Origin: Ovis canadensis
Lineage: Eukaryota; Chordata; Mammalia; Artiodactyla; Bovidae
Assembly: GCF_042477335.2 (NCBI RefSeq)
Contig: NC_091255.1
Coordinates: 33,458,501 to 33,522,500, forward strand
DNA length: 64,000 nucleotides
Reading direction: 5' to 3'
In this document: piece after piece, positions 11,455-22,165 of the stretch
Position numbering within the stretch: position 1 is the stretch's first letter
How the letters are laid out: every line of letters begins with the position of its first letter
Program-made: the position numbers and the translations under genes
Notes under the pieces: model-generated
What the model was told of the DNA's origin: nothing
What the model saw: the letters and a program-made list of their open reading frames with translations, nothing else
Database searches by the model: none

Positions 11455-11625
11455 TTTTTGATATTTATTTATATTTGGCTGCACTGGATCTAGTAAAGAT
11501 ACCACTGCGCATGTGGTATCTTTAGTTGTGGCATGTGGAATCTTGTTCCTGACCAGGGATCAAACCTGGGCCCCCTGCATTGGGAGTGCTGAGTCTTAGC
11601 CACTGGACTACCACGGAAGTCCCTG
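11455..11625 (-). mobile_element. CHR-type SINE with internal hairpin
   Basis: Antisense copy ending ACTACCACGGAAGTCCC. Inside it AAAGATACCAC (11495-11505) pairs perfectly with GTGGTATCTTT (11513-11523) around a 7-nt loop. Confidence 0.85.
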
Positions 11626-12185
11626 AGGAAATGTTTTAAATTTGTTTCCTCCCACCCCAATTGTGCAGCAGTGGAAGTGTTTGACCTAGAACCTGGACAA
11701 TGAGTGTATACCCAATGGACAGATTGGAAGACTGAGTCCCCAGCCCCAGGGCATTTGCCTGGCTGGCCTCTAGTAGATGTGTGTTGACTCTCAAGTGTTC
11801 TTGGAGACCTTCTTAATGGTGAGCTGATGGTTTAGCCCTCTGGTGCAGCCTTGAAAGGGCTGTGCCATGGAATCACTTCTTAGCGAAGCTGTCTTTAGCG
11901 ACACCTGGTGGTCACTGACCATCATAGCTCTGATTTGCCTTAAGGGCTATTGGTCCTTAGAGACAGAGCTTATTCAGTCACATAATTTTTTTGTGGAGAA
12001 AGCTCAGAAAATAGCACTGTCCTGCCTTAAGTCACACAGCAATTCATCCCTTTCTTTATTAAAATGTGAATGAGCATGGTTTGAGTGTCAGGTGCTGGTG
12101 ATGACAGAGGGGGAAGAAAGAAAAAACAATCAGTGATAGGAACCATGCAGAGCATTAAACTGAAGCTGGGACAGAAAGTGACTGG
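11626..12185. other. Intergenic DNA, nothing recognised
   Basis: No gene or clear repeat; the short frame 11867-12073 has no homologue I recognise. Confidence 0.45.
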
Positions 12186-12260
12186 ATGACTTTTTTTTAG
12201 TTGAAGTATAGAGATTTACATTGCTGTGTTAATTACTGCTGTACAGCAAAGTGTTTCAGT

Positions 12261-12261
12261 T

Positions 12262-12296
<35 letters not shown>

Positions 12297-12297
12297 C
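12261..12297 (+). repeat. (CA)n(TA)n microsatellite
   Basis: About 12 CA units followed by TA units. Confidence 0.95.
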
Positions 12298-12507
12298 ATA
12301 CTTTAAAAAAATGTTCTTTTCCATTATGGTTTATCATAGGATGTTAAGTACAGTTCTCTGTGCTATAAAGTAGGACCTTGTTGTTTATCCACTTTATATA
12401 TAAAAGCTTCCATTTGCTAACCTCAACCTCCCTCTGCATCCTTCCCACAACCTCTCACCCTTGCAGTCTATTCTCTATGTCCATGATTCTGTTTCATAAA
12501 TAGGTTC

Positions 12508-12622
12508 ATTTGGTCTTATTTTATTTTTTGGGTGTGTTGCAAAGCACTTGGGATCTAGTTCCCTGACCAGGGATAAAACCCTCATAGTCTGCATTGGAAG
12601 CATGGAGTCTTAACCCTTGTCA
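12508..12622 (-). mobile_element. CHR-type SINE nested in L1
   Basis: CTAGTTCCCTGACCAGGGAT core in antisense. Confidence 0.82.
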
Positions 12623-12679
12623 TACTTTATTTTCTACACATAAGTGGTATCATGTGGTATTTGTCTTTTTCTGATTTGC

Positions 12680-12957
12680 TTTGCTGCTGCTGCTGCTAAG
12701 TCACTTCAGTTGTGTCCGACTCTGTGCAACCCTATAGATGGCAGCCCACCAGGCTCCCCCGTCCCTGGGATTCTCCAGGCAAGAACACTGGAGTGGGTTG
12801 CCATTTCCTTCTCCAATGCACGAAAGTGAAAAGTGAAAGTGAAGTCGCTCAGTCGTGTCCGACTCTTAGTGACCCCATGGACTGCAGCCCACCAGGCTCC
12901 TCTGTCTATGGGATTTTCCAGGCAAGAGTACTGGAGTGGGGTGCCATTGCCTTCTCC
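12680..12957 (-). mobile_element. Bov-A2-type dimeric SINE nested in L1
   Basis: (GCT)n start, then two monomers joined by an AAAGTGAAAAGTGAAAGTG linker. Confidence 0.9.
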
Positions 12958-13131
12958 GCTGATTTACTTTACTTAGTATGATCATCTCTAGTTGCATTCA
13001 TGTTGCTGCAAATGGCTTTGTCTTTTTTTGTGGCTGAGTTATATTCCATTGTATATATGAGCCACATGTTTATCCATTCATCTGCTGATGGACATTTAGG
13101 TTGGTTCCGTGCTTGCTGAATCATGTAGTAA

Positions 13132-13628
13132 TTCTGGGCTTCCAGGTGGCCTGGTGGTAAAGAATTAGCCTGGCAATGTAGAAGATGCAAGAGACTAGGG
13201 TTCAATTCGGAGAAGGCAATGGCACCCTACTCCAGTACTCTTGCCTGGAAAATCCCATGGATAGAGGAGCCTGGTGGGCTGCAGTCCATGGGGTCGCTAA
13301 GAGTCGGACACGACTGAGCGACTTCACTTTCACTTTTCACTTTCATGCATTGGAGAAGGAAATGGCAACCCACTCCAGTGTTCTTGCCTGGAGAATCCCA
13401 GGGACGGGGGAGCCTGGTGGGCTGCCGTCTATGGGGTCGCACAGAGTCGGACACGACTGAAGCGACTTAAAGCAGCAGCAGCAGGGTTCAATTCCTGGAT
13501 TGGGAAGATCCCCTGCAGTAGGTAATGGCAACCAACTCCAGTATTCTTGTCTGGAAAATTCCATAGACAGAAGGGCCTGGCAGGCTACAGTCCATGGAGT
13601 CGCAAAGAGACACGACTGAGCACACACA
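13132..13628 (+). mobile_element. Bov-tA SINE split by a Bov-A2 insertion
   Basis: The Bov-tA head 13132-13208 and body 13495-13628 are continuous once the insert 13209-13482 and one copy of the 12-bp duplication are removed. Confidence 0.92.
13209..13482 (+). mobile_element. Bov-A2 dimer inserted in Bov-tA
   Basis: Dimeric Bov-A2 ending in (AGC)n. The 12-bp duplication AGGGTTCAATTC flanks it at 13197-13208 and 13483-13494. Confidence 0.93.
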
Positions 13629-13771
13629 CACGGTAGTTCTATTTTTAGTTTCCTGAGGAACCTACATACCTTTTTTTTTTTTTTTAACAGTGGCTGCTCC
13701 AACTTGCATTCCCACCAAAAGTGTAGGAGGATTCCCTCTTCTCCACATTGAGTGACATTTTTGTTTTTCAA

Positions 13772-13942
13772 AAATTTATTTATTATCTAGTTTGGCTGTG
13801 CTGGGTCTTAGTTGTGGCTTGTGGGATCTTTGTGGCAGCCTGCATACAGTATCCAGTTCCCCAACCAGGGATCAAACCTGGGCCCCCCTCCATTGGGAAT
13901 GTGGAGACTTATTCACTGGACTACCACGGAAGTCCTTGGGTG
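13772..13942 (-). mobile_element. CHR-type SINE
   Basis: TTTGGCTGTGCTGGGTCTTA start, ending GGACTACCACGGAAGTCC. Confidence 0.88.
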
Positions 13943-14624
13943 ACTTTTTAAAAATTGAGTAGTCAGGGAGGGCTCCCTGGAGGTGGTGACATTTACGCTG
14001 ATATCTTAATAAGAATGAGCTGGTTGTGCAACGATCTTAAGGAACAGCATTCCGGGCAGAGGTGATTAAGTTTTTGAAATGAGGATGAGCATTTGTGTTT
14101 GAGGGACAGAGAAAGCATGCCTGTAACAAACAGGATGGGGAGCAGGGAGGGAGATAAGAGATGTGGGGCCAAGTCAGCAGAGTCAGATCACTAGAGGCTG
14201 AATTCAGGGAAAGGGATTTGATTTTACACTGTGTGTGGGAGAAAACCTTTGGAAAGTAGTTCCCCCACTCCCAGTGGTTTACTCAAGCAGGGGAGTTACC
14301 TAATCTGATATCCATTTTACACAGATCACTCGGGGGTTGTGTAACTTGTGGGCCGGTGAGGCAGTGGTGGAAACAGAGGGGCCAGTTCACATCCCACTGT
14401 GGGGGTCCAGGTGAGGGCTGGTGGAGATGAGGAGAAAAAGGATAGATTCAAAATGTGTTTTAGAGGGGGCAGGATTCGCTGAAGGACTGAGTATGGGGGA
14501 TGAAGGAAGAAAAAGGCTCATTTGGTTTTTTACTTGAGCATCTGGTGGATGATGGCGCTTTAATGGTGTGAGAAGACAGAGGAAGGAGGAACCTGGGAGC
14601 AGGAACCAAGAATTCCATTTTTAA
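13943..14624. other. Intergenic DNA, partly old L2-like
   Basis: Phrases such as AGGAACAGCATTCCGGGCAG suggest an old L2 element; no gene is seen. Confidence 0.4.
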
Positions 14625-14762
14625 AAAATGTTTATATTTATTGATTTGGCTGCGTATGGTCTTAGTTGCAGCACCTGGGATCTTTAGTTGCTCCCTGTGG
14701 GATCTAGTTCCCTGACCAGGGATCGAGCCTGGGCCCTCTGCACAGGGAACGCTCCACTGCTT
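14625..14762 (-). mobile_element. CHR-type SINE
   Basis: Antisense copy with TCTAGTTCCCTGACCAGGGA. Confidence 0.85.
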
Positions 14763-15120
14763 GCTTGTCCTGACTACTACTTCCGCTAAAATGTTGAGTA
14801 CAAGAGGGGAGAGCAGACATTCTAGTCTGATTCCTGATCTTGGTGGGAGGGAACATCCAGTCTTTCGTCATTAATTGTGGTGTCAGTTGTGGATTTTTTT
14901 CATAGATGTACTTTTTCAGAATGGGCAAGTTCCTCTCCTCAGTTGCAGTGTTTTAATCAGGAAATAGTGTGGGATTTACTAAACGCTTTTAATTTTGCAC
15001 TCATTGAGATGATCATGTGAGTTTTGCTTATTGATGGGATACATTACGTCAGTGGATTTTTCAGATATTAAACCAATCTGGGATAAATCCTGTTTGGTCA
15101 TGGTGCATAATCCTTATAAT
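14763..15120 (-). mobile_element. Old L1 ORF2-region fragment
   Basis: TTTGCTTATTGATGGGATAC and CTGGGATAAATCCTGTTTGG resemble antisense L1 ORF2. Heavily decayed. Confidence 0.7.
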
Positions 15121-15584
15121 TAAAAATATTATTATTGTTTTAAGCCACTAAATTTGGGGGTAATTTGCTAAGCAGTAAAAGATAATTAGTTCAAGCTGCC
15201 TAGTGTGGGGCCATGGGCTCCTTGGCACCTTAGCTGCCAGGTGACTGAGGTCAGGAGTGGGGCAGTTAGGTTCTCCAGTGTCTGCTCTCTCGGGTAGCCG
15301 TGAAGGCCTTGTCTCTCCAATGTCTGGATGGTGGGGTAGTCTCACGTGGAGCCAGGAGCCAAGGACACGTTCTTCTCTTTGGTGGCACGAGTGTTACCTG
15401 GACACAGGATACCTAGAAGCAGAGCTGGAACTAGAACCTAAGCCACAAGCCCCTGCCTCTCCAAATCCTTTCAATAAAAGTCATGACTCAGCTTGAGTTT
15501 CATCTGTGTCCTCCTGTCGCTTTCGGTTACACTTGAATACTTGAGGAAGACAGGTGGTGTCTATTTGCATGAGGGCCCAGGTGG
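15121..15584. other. Possible LTR 3' end and unassigned DNA
   Basis: TTTAAGCCACTAAATTTGGG at about 15138 resembles the 3' end of old MaLR-type LTRs. The rest is unassigned and no gene is seen. Confidence 0.35.
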
Positions 15585-15708
15585 TCCCTGGAAAATACTG
15601 GAGTGTTTGGCCATTCCCTTCTCCAGGGGATTTTCCTGCCTCATCGAACTCGGGTCTCTTGCATTGCAGGCAGACTGTTTACCATCTGAGCCACCAAGGA
15701 AGCCCCCC
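15585..15708 (-). mobile_element. Bov-tA SINE, truncated
   Basis: CATTCCCTTCTCCAGGGGAT core, ending GAGCCACCAAGGAAGCCC. Confidence 0.85.
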
Positions 15709-15764
15709 ACTGCCTGGAAAATAATTTGCCTTGATTAACCAAAGAGTCAGGGCCTCCAGCGTAA

Positions 15765-15890
15765 TTTTTAAAAAATTTTTGACAGTCCTGTGTGGTGTGT
15801 GGGATCTTAGTTTCCTGACCTAGGATCGAACCTGTGCCCCTTGCAGTAGAAATGCAGAGCCCTAACCACTGGGCCACCAGGGAAGTCACA
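15765..15890 (-). mobile_element. CHR-type SINE
   Basis: TTTCCTGACCTAGGATCGAA, ending GGGCCACCAGGGAAGTC. Confidence 0.85.
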
Positions 15891-16807
15891 GGGCCTCGAG
15901 CTTGATGAGGGCAAACCTCCAGTGCTGGAGGGCAGAGTGATGCCACATAGGGCTCCTGCCCACCACTTGGGTTGTGCTCTGCGCCTGACACCCCGGCCAC
16001 AGCCGACGGGGAGGGAGCTGTGAACACTGCTACAGCGATGTCTTCCCCAGGCCCCAGAGAGGTGCCCTTGTGTGCAGAGAGCTCCTGAGTGCTCTATGTT
16101 TGGGAGAAACATTTTACGCACAAGCAAGCCTCCCTCTGTATGATCCCCACAGAAGTGTTTGGGGTCATGTTTTCAAAAAGGAAGAGAGGTCTAGCTATTT
16201 GCTGGTAAAGGCTATAGCGACAGAAATGCCGCTGCTGAGAACGATTACTCCCAGGCTGGTGCAGCTGGTAGCCTGAGAAGCAAGTTTCATTCACTCACTC
16301 ACAACATCCATTTTGTGTTTCCCCTCTGGTCAAGGCCAGGGTCAGACTCTGGAGAAGGCAGGCAGAGGGCCTTTCCTTTGAGGGGCTTGGTGACCCACAG
16401 GGAAGACAGAAAATGTCAATAATGAACAGTAAGTTTCATGATAGAGATAAGCCAAGCTTGCAGGCTTCCTGAAGGAGGTGACCTCTGAGTGGAGTTTGGA
16501 AACACCAGTAGGAGGTAGGTAGCATCATGAGGCTGATGGGTGGATATTGAAAGCCAGGGATGGGGGAAGTTGAGAAAATTATCTTCGTTTTTTTTTATCC
16601 GTCTTCTTCCACTTCCTCTTTTCCTTTCCCTTTCTTCCTTTCCTTCTCTTTTCCCATTGTTCCTTCAGTTTGGCAGCCTCCTTCAGCCTCACCCCACCCC
16701 CAGTGCAGGCCCACCACTCACCAGGGCTGGGTCCCTATTAATTGCTAGTCCTTGCATTCGTAGATTCTGAGGGAAAGGAGGAATTTTCAAAACTGCTCCC
16801 AAGTCAA
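15891..16807. other. Intergenic DNA with pyrimidine tract
   Basis: No gene recognised. A pyrimidine-rich run at 16582-16668 accounts for the Phe/Leu/Ser-rich open frames. Confidence 0.45.
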
Positions 16808-16945
16808 GAGAGCCCTGCTGGTCCAGTGGTTAGGACTTGGGGCTTAGGACTTGGTGCTTTCACTACCAGGGCCCAGGTTTGATCTCTGGTCAGGGAACTA
16901 ACACCCTGCAAGCCAAGTGGTGTGGTCCAAAAAAAAAAAAAAATC
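16808..16945 (+). mobile_element. CHR-type SINE
   Basis: GAGCCCTGCTGGTCCAGTGG start and an A-tail at 16929-16943. Confidence 0.85.
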
Positions 16946-17242
16946 AGGATAGCCCACATGAAGAGGGGATGTGGGCCTGTGCAGGCACAAAATCCTGACT
17001 TTCTGGTGTAGCTGTACCCACGTGACACCAGCAACCCTGACCCGTGCCACACACACCCTCCCATCCCGGCCAGAAGCACAGTTCATGGCCAGCCACGTTT
17101 TTCTTGTTTTGTTGTGTGCGTTATTTTTTGGTGTGATCGTAAAAACTATCCATGCCACTGCTTTTTTTTAATTATTATTATTACATAAGTGGGATACTGC
17201 AGAAAATTTAGTATAAACAAATAAGATAGTAAAATAGTATAA
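16946..17242. other. Intergenic DNA, nothing recognised
   Basis: No gene or clear repeat; AT-rich at the right end. Confidence 0.4.
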
Positions 17243-17368
17243 GGATTTCGCTGGCAATCCAGTGTGGTTAGGACTCAGCATTTTCACTGCTGGGGCTCAG
17301 ATTCAAACCCTGGTCAGGGAAATTGAGATCCTTCAAGCTTGGCCAAAAAAAAAGAAAAGAAAAAGTAA
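17243..17368 (+). mobile_element. CHR-type SINE
   Basis: GGATTTCGCTGGCAATCCAG start, ending CTTGGCCAAAAAAAAAG. Confidence 0.82.
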
Positions 17369-17384
17369 AGCATAAAGGAGAGGA

Positions 17385-17532
17385 GCACAGAGTTCAGAGC
17401 CAGAGGGGCAGTTGTTTAGCCTTTTGGGGGCTGTTTCTGTGTCTAAAAGATAACTATAATTATCATACCCACTTCAGGTAGCTGGCAGGACCCATCACAT
17501 GGAAAGTACTATGTTAATATTTGTTATTATTA
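17385..17532 (+). repeat. MIR-like SINE
   Basis: AGAGTTCAGAGCCAGAGGG and ACATGGAAAGTACTATGTTA resemble the ancient MIR body and tail. Confidence 0.6.
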
Positions 17533-17533
17533 C

Positions 17534-17728
17534 GGGTGGCTAGGAGTCGGACACGACTGAGCGACTTCACTTTCACTTTTCACTTTCACACATTGGAGAA
17601 GGAAATGGCAACGCACTCCAGTGTTCTTGCCTGGAGAATCCCAGGGACGGGGGAGCCTGGTGGGCTGCCATCTCTGGGGTCGCACTGAGTCGGATACGGC
17701 TGAAGCGACTTAGCAGCAGCAGCAGCAA
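17534..17728 (+). mobile_element. Bov-A2-type SINE, partial dimer
   Basis: Starts inside the first monomer and ends in AGCAGCAGCAGC. Confidence 0.88.
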
Positions 17729-18194
17729 CCATTAGCAAGTAAGGAAAAAAGAAAAGAAAGGAAAGATAGTACCTATGATTTTAGGCGCCTGAGGTAAGTA
17801 CTGTTAACCCTTTGGGATATATGTGTCTATGCTTTTGCCCTGGGTTCATGGTCGGTTCCATAATGGGATACAATATGATCACAGCTCTTATTTTCCCAGT
17901 TGATCACTCACACTTGCACGTGTCTCATTCGCAAGCAATCCAGGATCTTGAGCCCACCCTGAAGTTTCCATAACTAACTTGGTTGCTTACACAATGCCTG
18001 AAATAGCTCTGACCGCTGTTGCTTCTTACGGCCACAGGGTGTCGCTATGGGAGCCTGGTCCCAACCGGTCCCTAGGACTTGCTGGTGAAGGATGCCCGTG
18101 CTTTTTGAAAATGGGCTGAACTCAGCTAGGGCCTCCTCAGGCTTGACATCTCAAGACTGCGGCACTCAGTGTGCAGCAGCTCTCTTTCCCGTAC
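17729..18194. other. Intergenic DNA, nothing recognised
   Basis: No gene or clear repeat. Confidence 0.4.
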
Positions 18195-18332
18195 AATTTC
18201 CTGGAAGAGGGAATGGCTACCCGCTCCAGTATTCTTGCCTGGAGAATTCCACGGACAGAGGAGCCTGGTGGGCTACAGTTCATGGGGTTGCAAAGAGTCG
18301 GGTCCAACATAGCGACTAACATTTTCACTTTT
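18195..18332 (+). mobile_element. Bov-tA SINE, 5'-truncated
   Basis: Body only: AGAGGGAATGGCTACCCGCT to ATAGCGACTAACATTTTC. Confidence 0.85.
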
Positions 18333-19273
18333 TTTCCCACTAGTTAGGGTGACCACTAGCTTCAGGAGTCCCAGGTTAGGACAGTATTTCCTTTTCTCCT
18401 TGGGAGCCCACACCGGAGGCTTGTTTCAACCCTCCAAACGTCAAGGGTTATGTGACACCCCCTTTTCCTGGGAGCACGGTTGCTCAGTCCCTCTTGGAGG
18501 GCGCCGAGGTGGTTAGCCATCTGCGAAAGGCGTTGTTGGCTCATCCAACGGCTACTTTCCTTCCTCTTCTTCATGAACAGAGGCAGTCTCACCCCATGCC
18601 TACCTTCCCAGCTTCTCATGCAGCTGGGTCATGGACATTGGCTCAAACCTTGCTGAGGGGTCCAGAGGAGCTGCTGGCTGGGGATTTCTAGGGAAGACTT
18701 CTCTCCCTGATAAATACACATGACCATCTTTCAGGAAACATCTCCTCTCTTCTTATATGCGAAAGGTCAAGCCTACAGATGAAGGCTGAGGTCGCCAGCC
18801 TCCAAGAGGATCTCCAGGTAGCTTTGCCTCCTGGTTATCCGTGCCTTTGAGGAGTCCTGTCCTGCAATGAATCAGGGTTGGCCTGTGTGACAGATGAGAA
18901 CGCAGCAGAATGCAGACTCAGAAAGTGAAAGGTTTTGAAGTTTCTGCCCCGGTTCCTATCGGATTGCTTTCTCTGAAGGAAACAAGCCCCCACATTGTAA
19001 GGACACACAAGGGCACATACCCCACTGTGAAGACACTCAGACAGTTCCGCAGAGAGGAGCCAACAGCCAGCACCAACTTGCCGGCCATGCGGGTGAACTT
19101 CAGGGGTCCTGGGAGATGGACCCTCCCAGCCCCAGTCTGGCCTTCAAATGAGCGCAGCCCTGGGTGGCATCTCTCTTCACCACACAAGAGACTGACTCAG
19201 AACACCTGATAAGCTGCTCTCAAATTCCTGACCCACTGAAACCATGAGGGATAATAAATAACTACAGTTACTT
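18333..19273. other. Repeat-poor intergenic DNA, nothing recognised
   Basis: Open frames up to 99 codons occur on both strands, without recognisable domains or splice structure. Confidence 0.45.
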
Positions 19274-19487
19274 AAGGGCTTCCCTGGTGGCTCAGTGGTA
19301 AAGGATCTGCCCACAATGCAGGAGACATGGGTTTGATCCTTGCATTGGCAAGATCCCCTGGAGAAAGAAATGGTAACCCACTCTAGTATTCTTGCCTGGA
19401 GAATCCTATGGGCAGAGGAGCTTTGTGGGCTACAGTCTATGGGGTTGCAAAGAGTCGGTCATGTCTTAGTGATTAAACCACCACCAA
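19274..19487 (+). mobile_element. Bov-tA SINE
   Basis: AGGGCTTCCCTGGTGGCTCA start with a full body. Confidence 0.92.
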
Positions 19488-19530
19488 CCATAGCTGCTTA
19501 AAGCCATGTTTGTGGGGATGTTATACAGTA

Positions 19531-19533
<3 letters not shown>

Positions 19534-19561
<28 letters not shown>
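19534..19561 (+). repeat. (TG)n microsatellite
   Basis: About 14 uninterrupted GT units. Confidence 0.97.
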
Positions 19562-19720
19562 TAGTTGCTCAGTCGTGTCCGACTCTTTGTGACCCTATGA
19601 ACTATAGCTCCTTAGGCTCCTCTGTCCATGGGATTTTCCAGGCAAGAATATGGAGTGGATTGCCATTCCCTTCTCCAGGGGATCTTCCTGACCCAGGGAT
19701 TGAACCCGGGTCTCCTGCAC
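19562..19720 (-). mobile_element. Bov-tA SINE, left half of a foldback pair
   Basis: Antisense copy ending GGGTCTCCTGCAC at 19720, followed by a sense copy. Arm 19663-19720 pairs with 19763-19820. Confidence 0.9.
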
Positions 19721-19822
19721 TAGGTTTCTCTGGTACCTCAGTCAGTAAAGAATCTGCCTGCAGTGCAGGAGACTTGGGTTCAATTCCTAGGTCAGGAAGA
19801 TCCCCTGGAGAAGGGAATGGCA
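19721..19822 (+). mobile_element. Bov-tA SINE head, right half of a foldback pair
   Basis: Sense copy truncated after GAAGGGAATGG, where BovB sequence begins. Confidence 0.88.
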
Positions 19823-20058
19823 AGGGTCTTTTCCAGTGAATGGCCTCTTTGCAAAGACCTGGAGGTTGAGTTTCAGCACCCGTCCTTCCAGTGAATATTC
19901 AGGGTTGATTTCTTTTAAGACTGACTTGTTTGATCTCCTTGCTGTCCTAGGGACTGTCAAGAGTCTTTTCTCCAGCACCACAATTCGAAAACATCAGTTC
20001 TTCGGTGCTTAGCCTCCTTTATGGTCCTCCTCTCAACCCACAATGACTGAACCATCTT
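19823..20058 (-). mobile_element. BovB fragment
   Basis: Antisense translation shows decayed RTE C-terminal motifs (VPRTARRSNKSVLKEINP). Diverged and non-functional. Confidence 0.75.
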
Positions 20059-20214
20059 CAGTCCTACCAGCTATGTATGAAGGTTTCAATTTCTCTATAT
20101 CTTCGCCAACACTTATTTTTGGTTTTTTAATTGATAAAGCTTAAACTCCTAGTCCATACTAGTGGACATGAAGAATAATATATCATTGTGGTTTCTTTAA
20201 GACACTTAAAACTT
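20059..20214 (-). mobile_element. Old L1 fragment
   Basis: TATCTTCGCCAACACTTATT and ATATATCATTGTGGTTTCTT are typical of antisense old L1. Confidence 0.65.
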
Positions 20215-20315
20215 ACGTATTTATTTATGGCTGTGCTGGGTCTTCATTGCACCACACAGGCTCTGCTTGTTCACGTGGGCTTCCTTGCTGCGGAGCAAGG
20301 GCTCTAGTTAAAAGC
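20215..20315 (-). mobile_element. CHR-1-type SINE fragment
   Basis: ATGGCTGTGCTGGGTCTTCA and GCTGCGGAGCAAGGGCTCTA. Interrupted by the Bov-tA at 20316. Confidence 0.75.
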
Positions 20316-20530
20316 CTGTGTGCATGCTCAGTTGCTCAGTCATGTCCGACTCTTTGCGACCCAGTGGACTGTAACCCGCCAGGCTCTTCTGTTCATGGGA
20401 TTTCCCAGGCAAGAATACTGGAGTGGTTTGCCATTTCCTGCTCCAGGGGATCTCCCTGACCCAGGGATTGAACCCACAACTCCTGCATTGGCAGCTGGGT
20501 TCTTTACCACTAGCACCACCTGGGAAGCCC
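20316..20530 (-). mobile_element. Bov-tA SINE with 10-bp target-site duplication
   Basis: Full antisense copy flanked by AGTTAAAAGC at 20306-20315 and 20531-20540. Confidence 0.93.
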
Positions 20531-21026
20531 AGTTAAAAGCTTATGTCCACACAAAAGCTTGCACATGGATTTTTTTTTATCACCTTTATTTCTTTCTTTA
20601 GTCAGCTCAAGTTTTTTAAAATTTTGATTGCAGTATAGTTGATTTACAATGTTGTGTTAGTTTCAAATGGATAGCAAAGTGAATCACTTACACATATATC
20701 CACTCTTTTCTTTTTAGATTCTTTTCCCATAAGCCATTATGGAGTACTGAGCCAAGTTCCTGCGCTATGCAGCAGGTTCTCATTAGTTGCCTGTTTTGTG
20801 TATGTAGTGTGTATATGTCAATCCCAGTCTCCCTATTTAGTCCTCCCCTCCCCATCTCCCCGTAACCATGTTTGTTTTCTGTATCTGTGCATCTGTGACT
20901 CTCCTTCCGTTTTGTAAGTAAGTTCATTTGTACCCCTTTTTTTAGGTTCCACATGTAATTGATATCATATGATATTTGTTTTTTGTGTCTGACTTGCCTC
21001 ACTCGGTGTGATAATCTCTGGGAAAC

Positions 21027-21646
21027 AGTGGAAACAGTTTCAGACTTTATTTTTTGGGGGCTCCAAAATCACTGCAGATGGTGACTGCAGCCATGAAATT
21101 AAAAGACGCTTACTCCTTGGAAGAAAAGTTATGACCAACCTAGATAGCATATTCAAAAACAGAGACATTACTTTGCCGACTAAGGTCCGTCTAGTCAAGG
21201 CTATGGTTTTTCTTGTGGTCATGTATGGATGTGAGAGTTGGACTGTGAAGAAGGCTGAGCGCCGAAGAATTGATGCTTTTGAACTGTGGTGTTGGAGAAG
21301 ACTCTTGAGAGTCCCTTGGACTGCAAGGAGATCCAACCAGTCCATTCTGAAGGAGATCAGCCCTGGGATTTCTTTGGAAGGAATGATGCTAAAGCTGAAA
21401 CTCCAGTACTTTGGCCGCCTCATGAGAAGAGTTGACTCATTGGAAAAGACTCTGATGCTGGGAGGGATTAGGGGCAGGAGGAAAAGGGGACAACCGAGGA
21501 TGAGATGGCTGAATGGCATCATGGACTCGATGGACATGAGTCTGAGTGAACTCTGGGGGTTGGTGATGGACAGGGAGGCTTGGCATGCTGTGATTCATAG
21601 GGTTGCAAAGAGTCGGACATGACTGAGCGACTGAACTGAACTGAAT
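21027..21646 (+). mobile_element. BovB 3' fragment nested in L1
   Basis: Contains a 204-codon open remnant (21008-21622) of the C-terminal end of the RTE ORF ([33 protein letters not shown]). It lacks the reverse-transcriptase catalytic core and the endonuclease, so it is dead despite the open frame. Confidence 0.93.
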
Positions 21647-22002
21647 ATTCCATTGTATATATATACCACAGCTTCTTTATCCATTCATCTGTTAGTGGAC
21701 ATCAAGGTTGCTTCCATGTCCTAGCTATTGTAACTAGAGCTGCAGTGAATATTGGGTTACATGTATCTTTTTCAATTTTGGTTTCCTCAGGGTATATGCC
21801 TAGTAGTGGGATTGCTGGGTCATATGGTGGTTTTATTTCTAGTTTTTAAGGAATCTGCATACTGTTCTCCATAGTGGCTGTATCGGTTTGCGTTCCCACC
21901 AACAATGCAAGAGGATTCCCTTTTCTCCACACCATCTCCAGCATTCATTGTTTGTAGATTTTTTATGATGGCCATTCTGATTGGGGTGAGGTGATACCTC
22001 AT

Positions 22003-22165
22003 TAGTTTTTTTTTTTTTTTTTAGATTTTATTTTATTTTATTTTATTTTATTTTATTTTTTTTAATTTTTAGTTTTTTATTTTTTAAATTTTAAAATCTT
22101 TAATTCTTACATGCATTCCCAAACATGAACCCCCCTCCCACCTCCCTCCCCAGAACATCTTTCAT
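22003..22165 (-). mobile_element. Poly(T)/(TTTTA)n and short L1 tail nested in older L1
   Basis: T-run, (ATTTT)n at 22024-22066, then GAACCCCCCTCCCACCTCCC typical of the young artiodactyl L1 3' UTR in antisense. Reads as a very short 5'-truncated insertion. Confidence 0.65.

Larger units (their letters stand above)
12186..13770 (-). mobile_element. L1 3' end (antisense) with four nested SINE insertions
   Basis: L1 segments at 12186-12507, 12623-12679, 12958-13131 and 13630-13770 (GTTGAAGTATAGAGATTTAC; TGGCTGAGTTATATTCCATT; ACTTGCATTCCCACCAAAAG) read as one element. CHR, Bov-A2 and Bov-tA insertions split it, the last containing a further Bov-A2. Includes a CA/TA microsatellite at 12261-12297. 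Confidence 0.88.

Noticed and set aside
21008..21622. 204-codon frame as a possible gene
   Set aside because: It is the C-terminal scrap of the BovB ORF, lacking endonuclease and reverse-transcriptase core.
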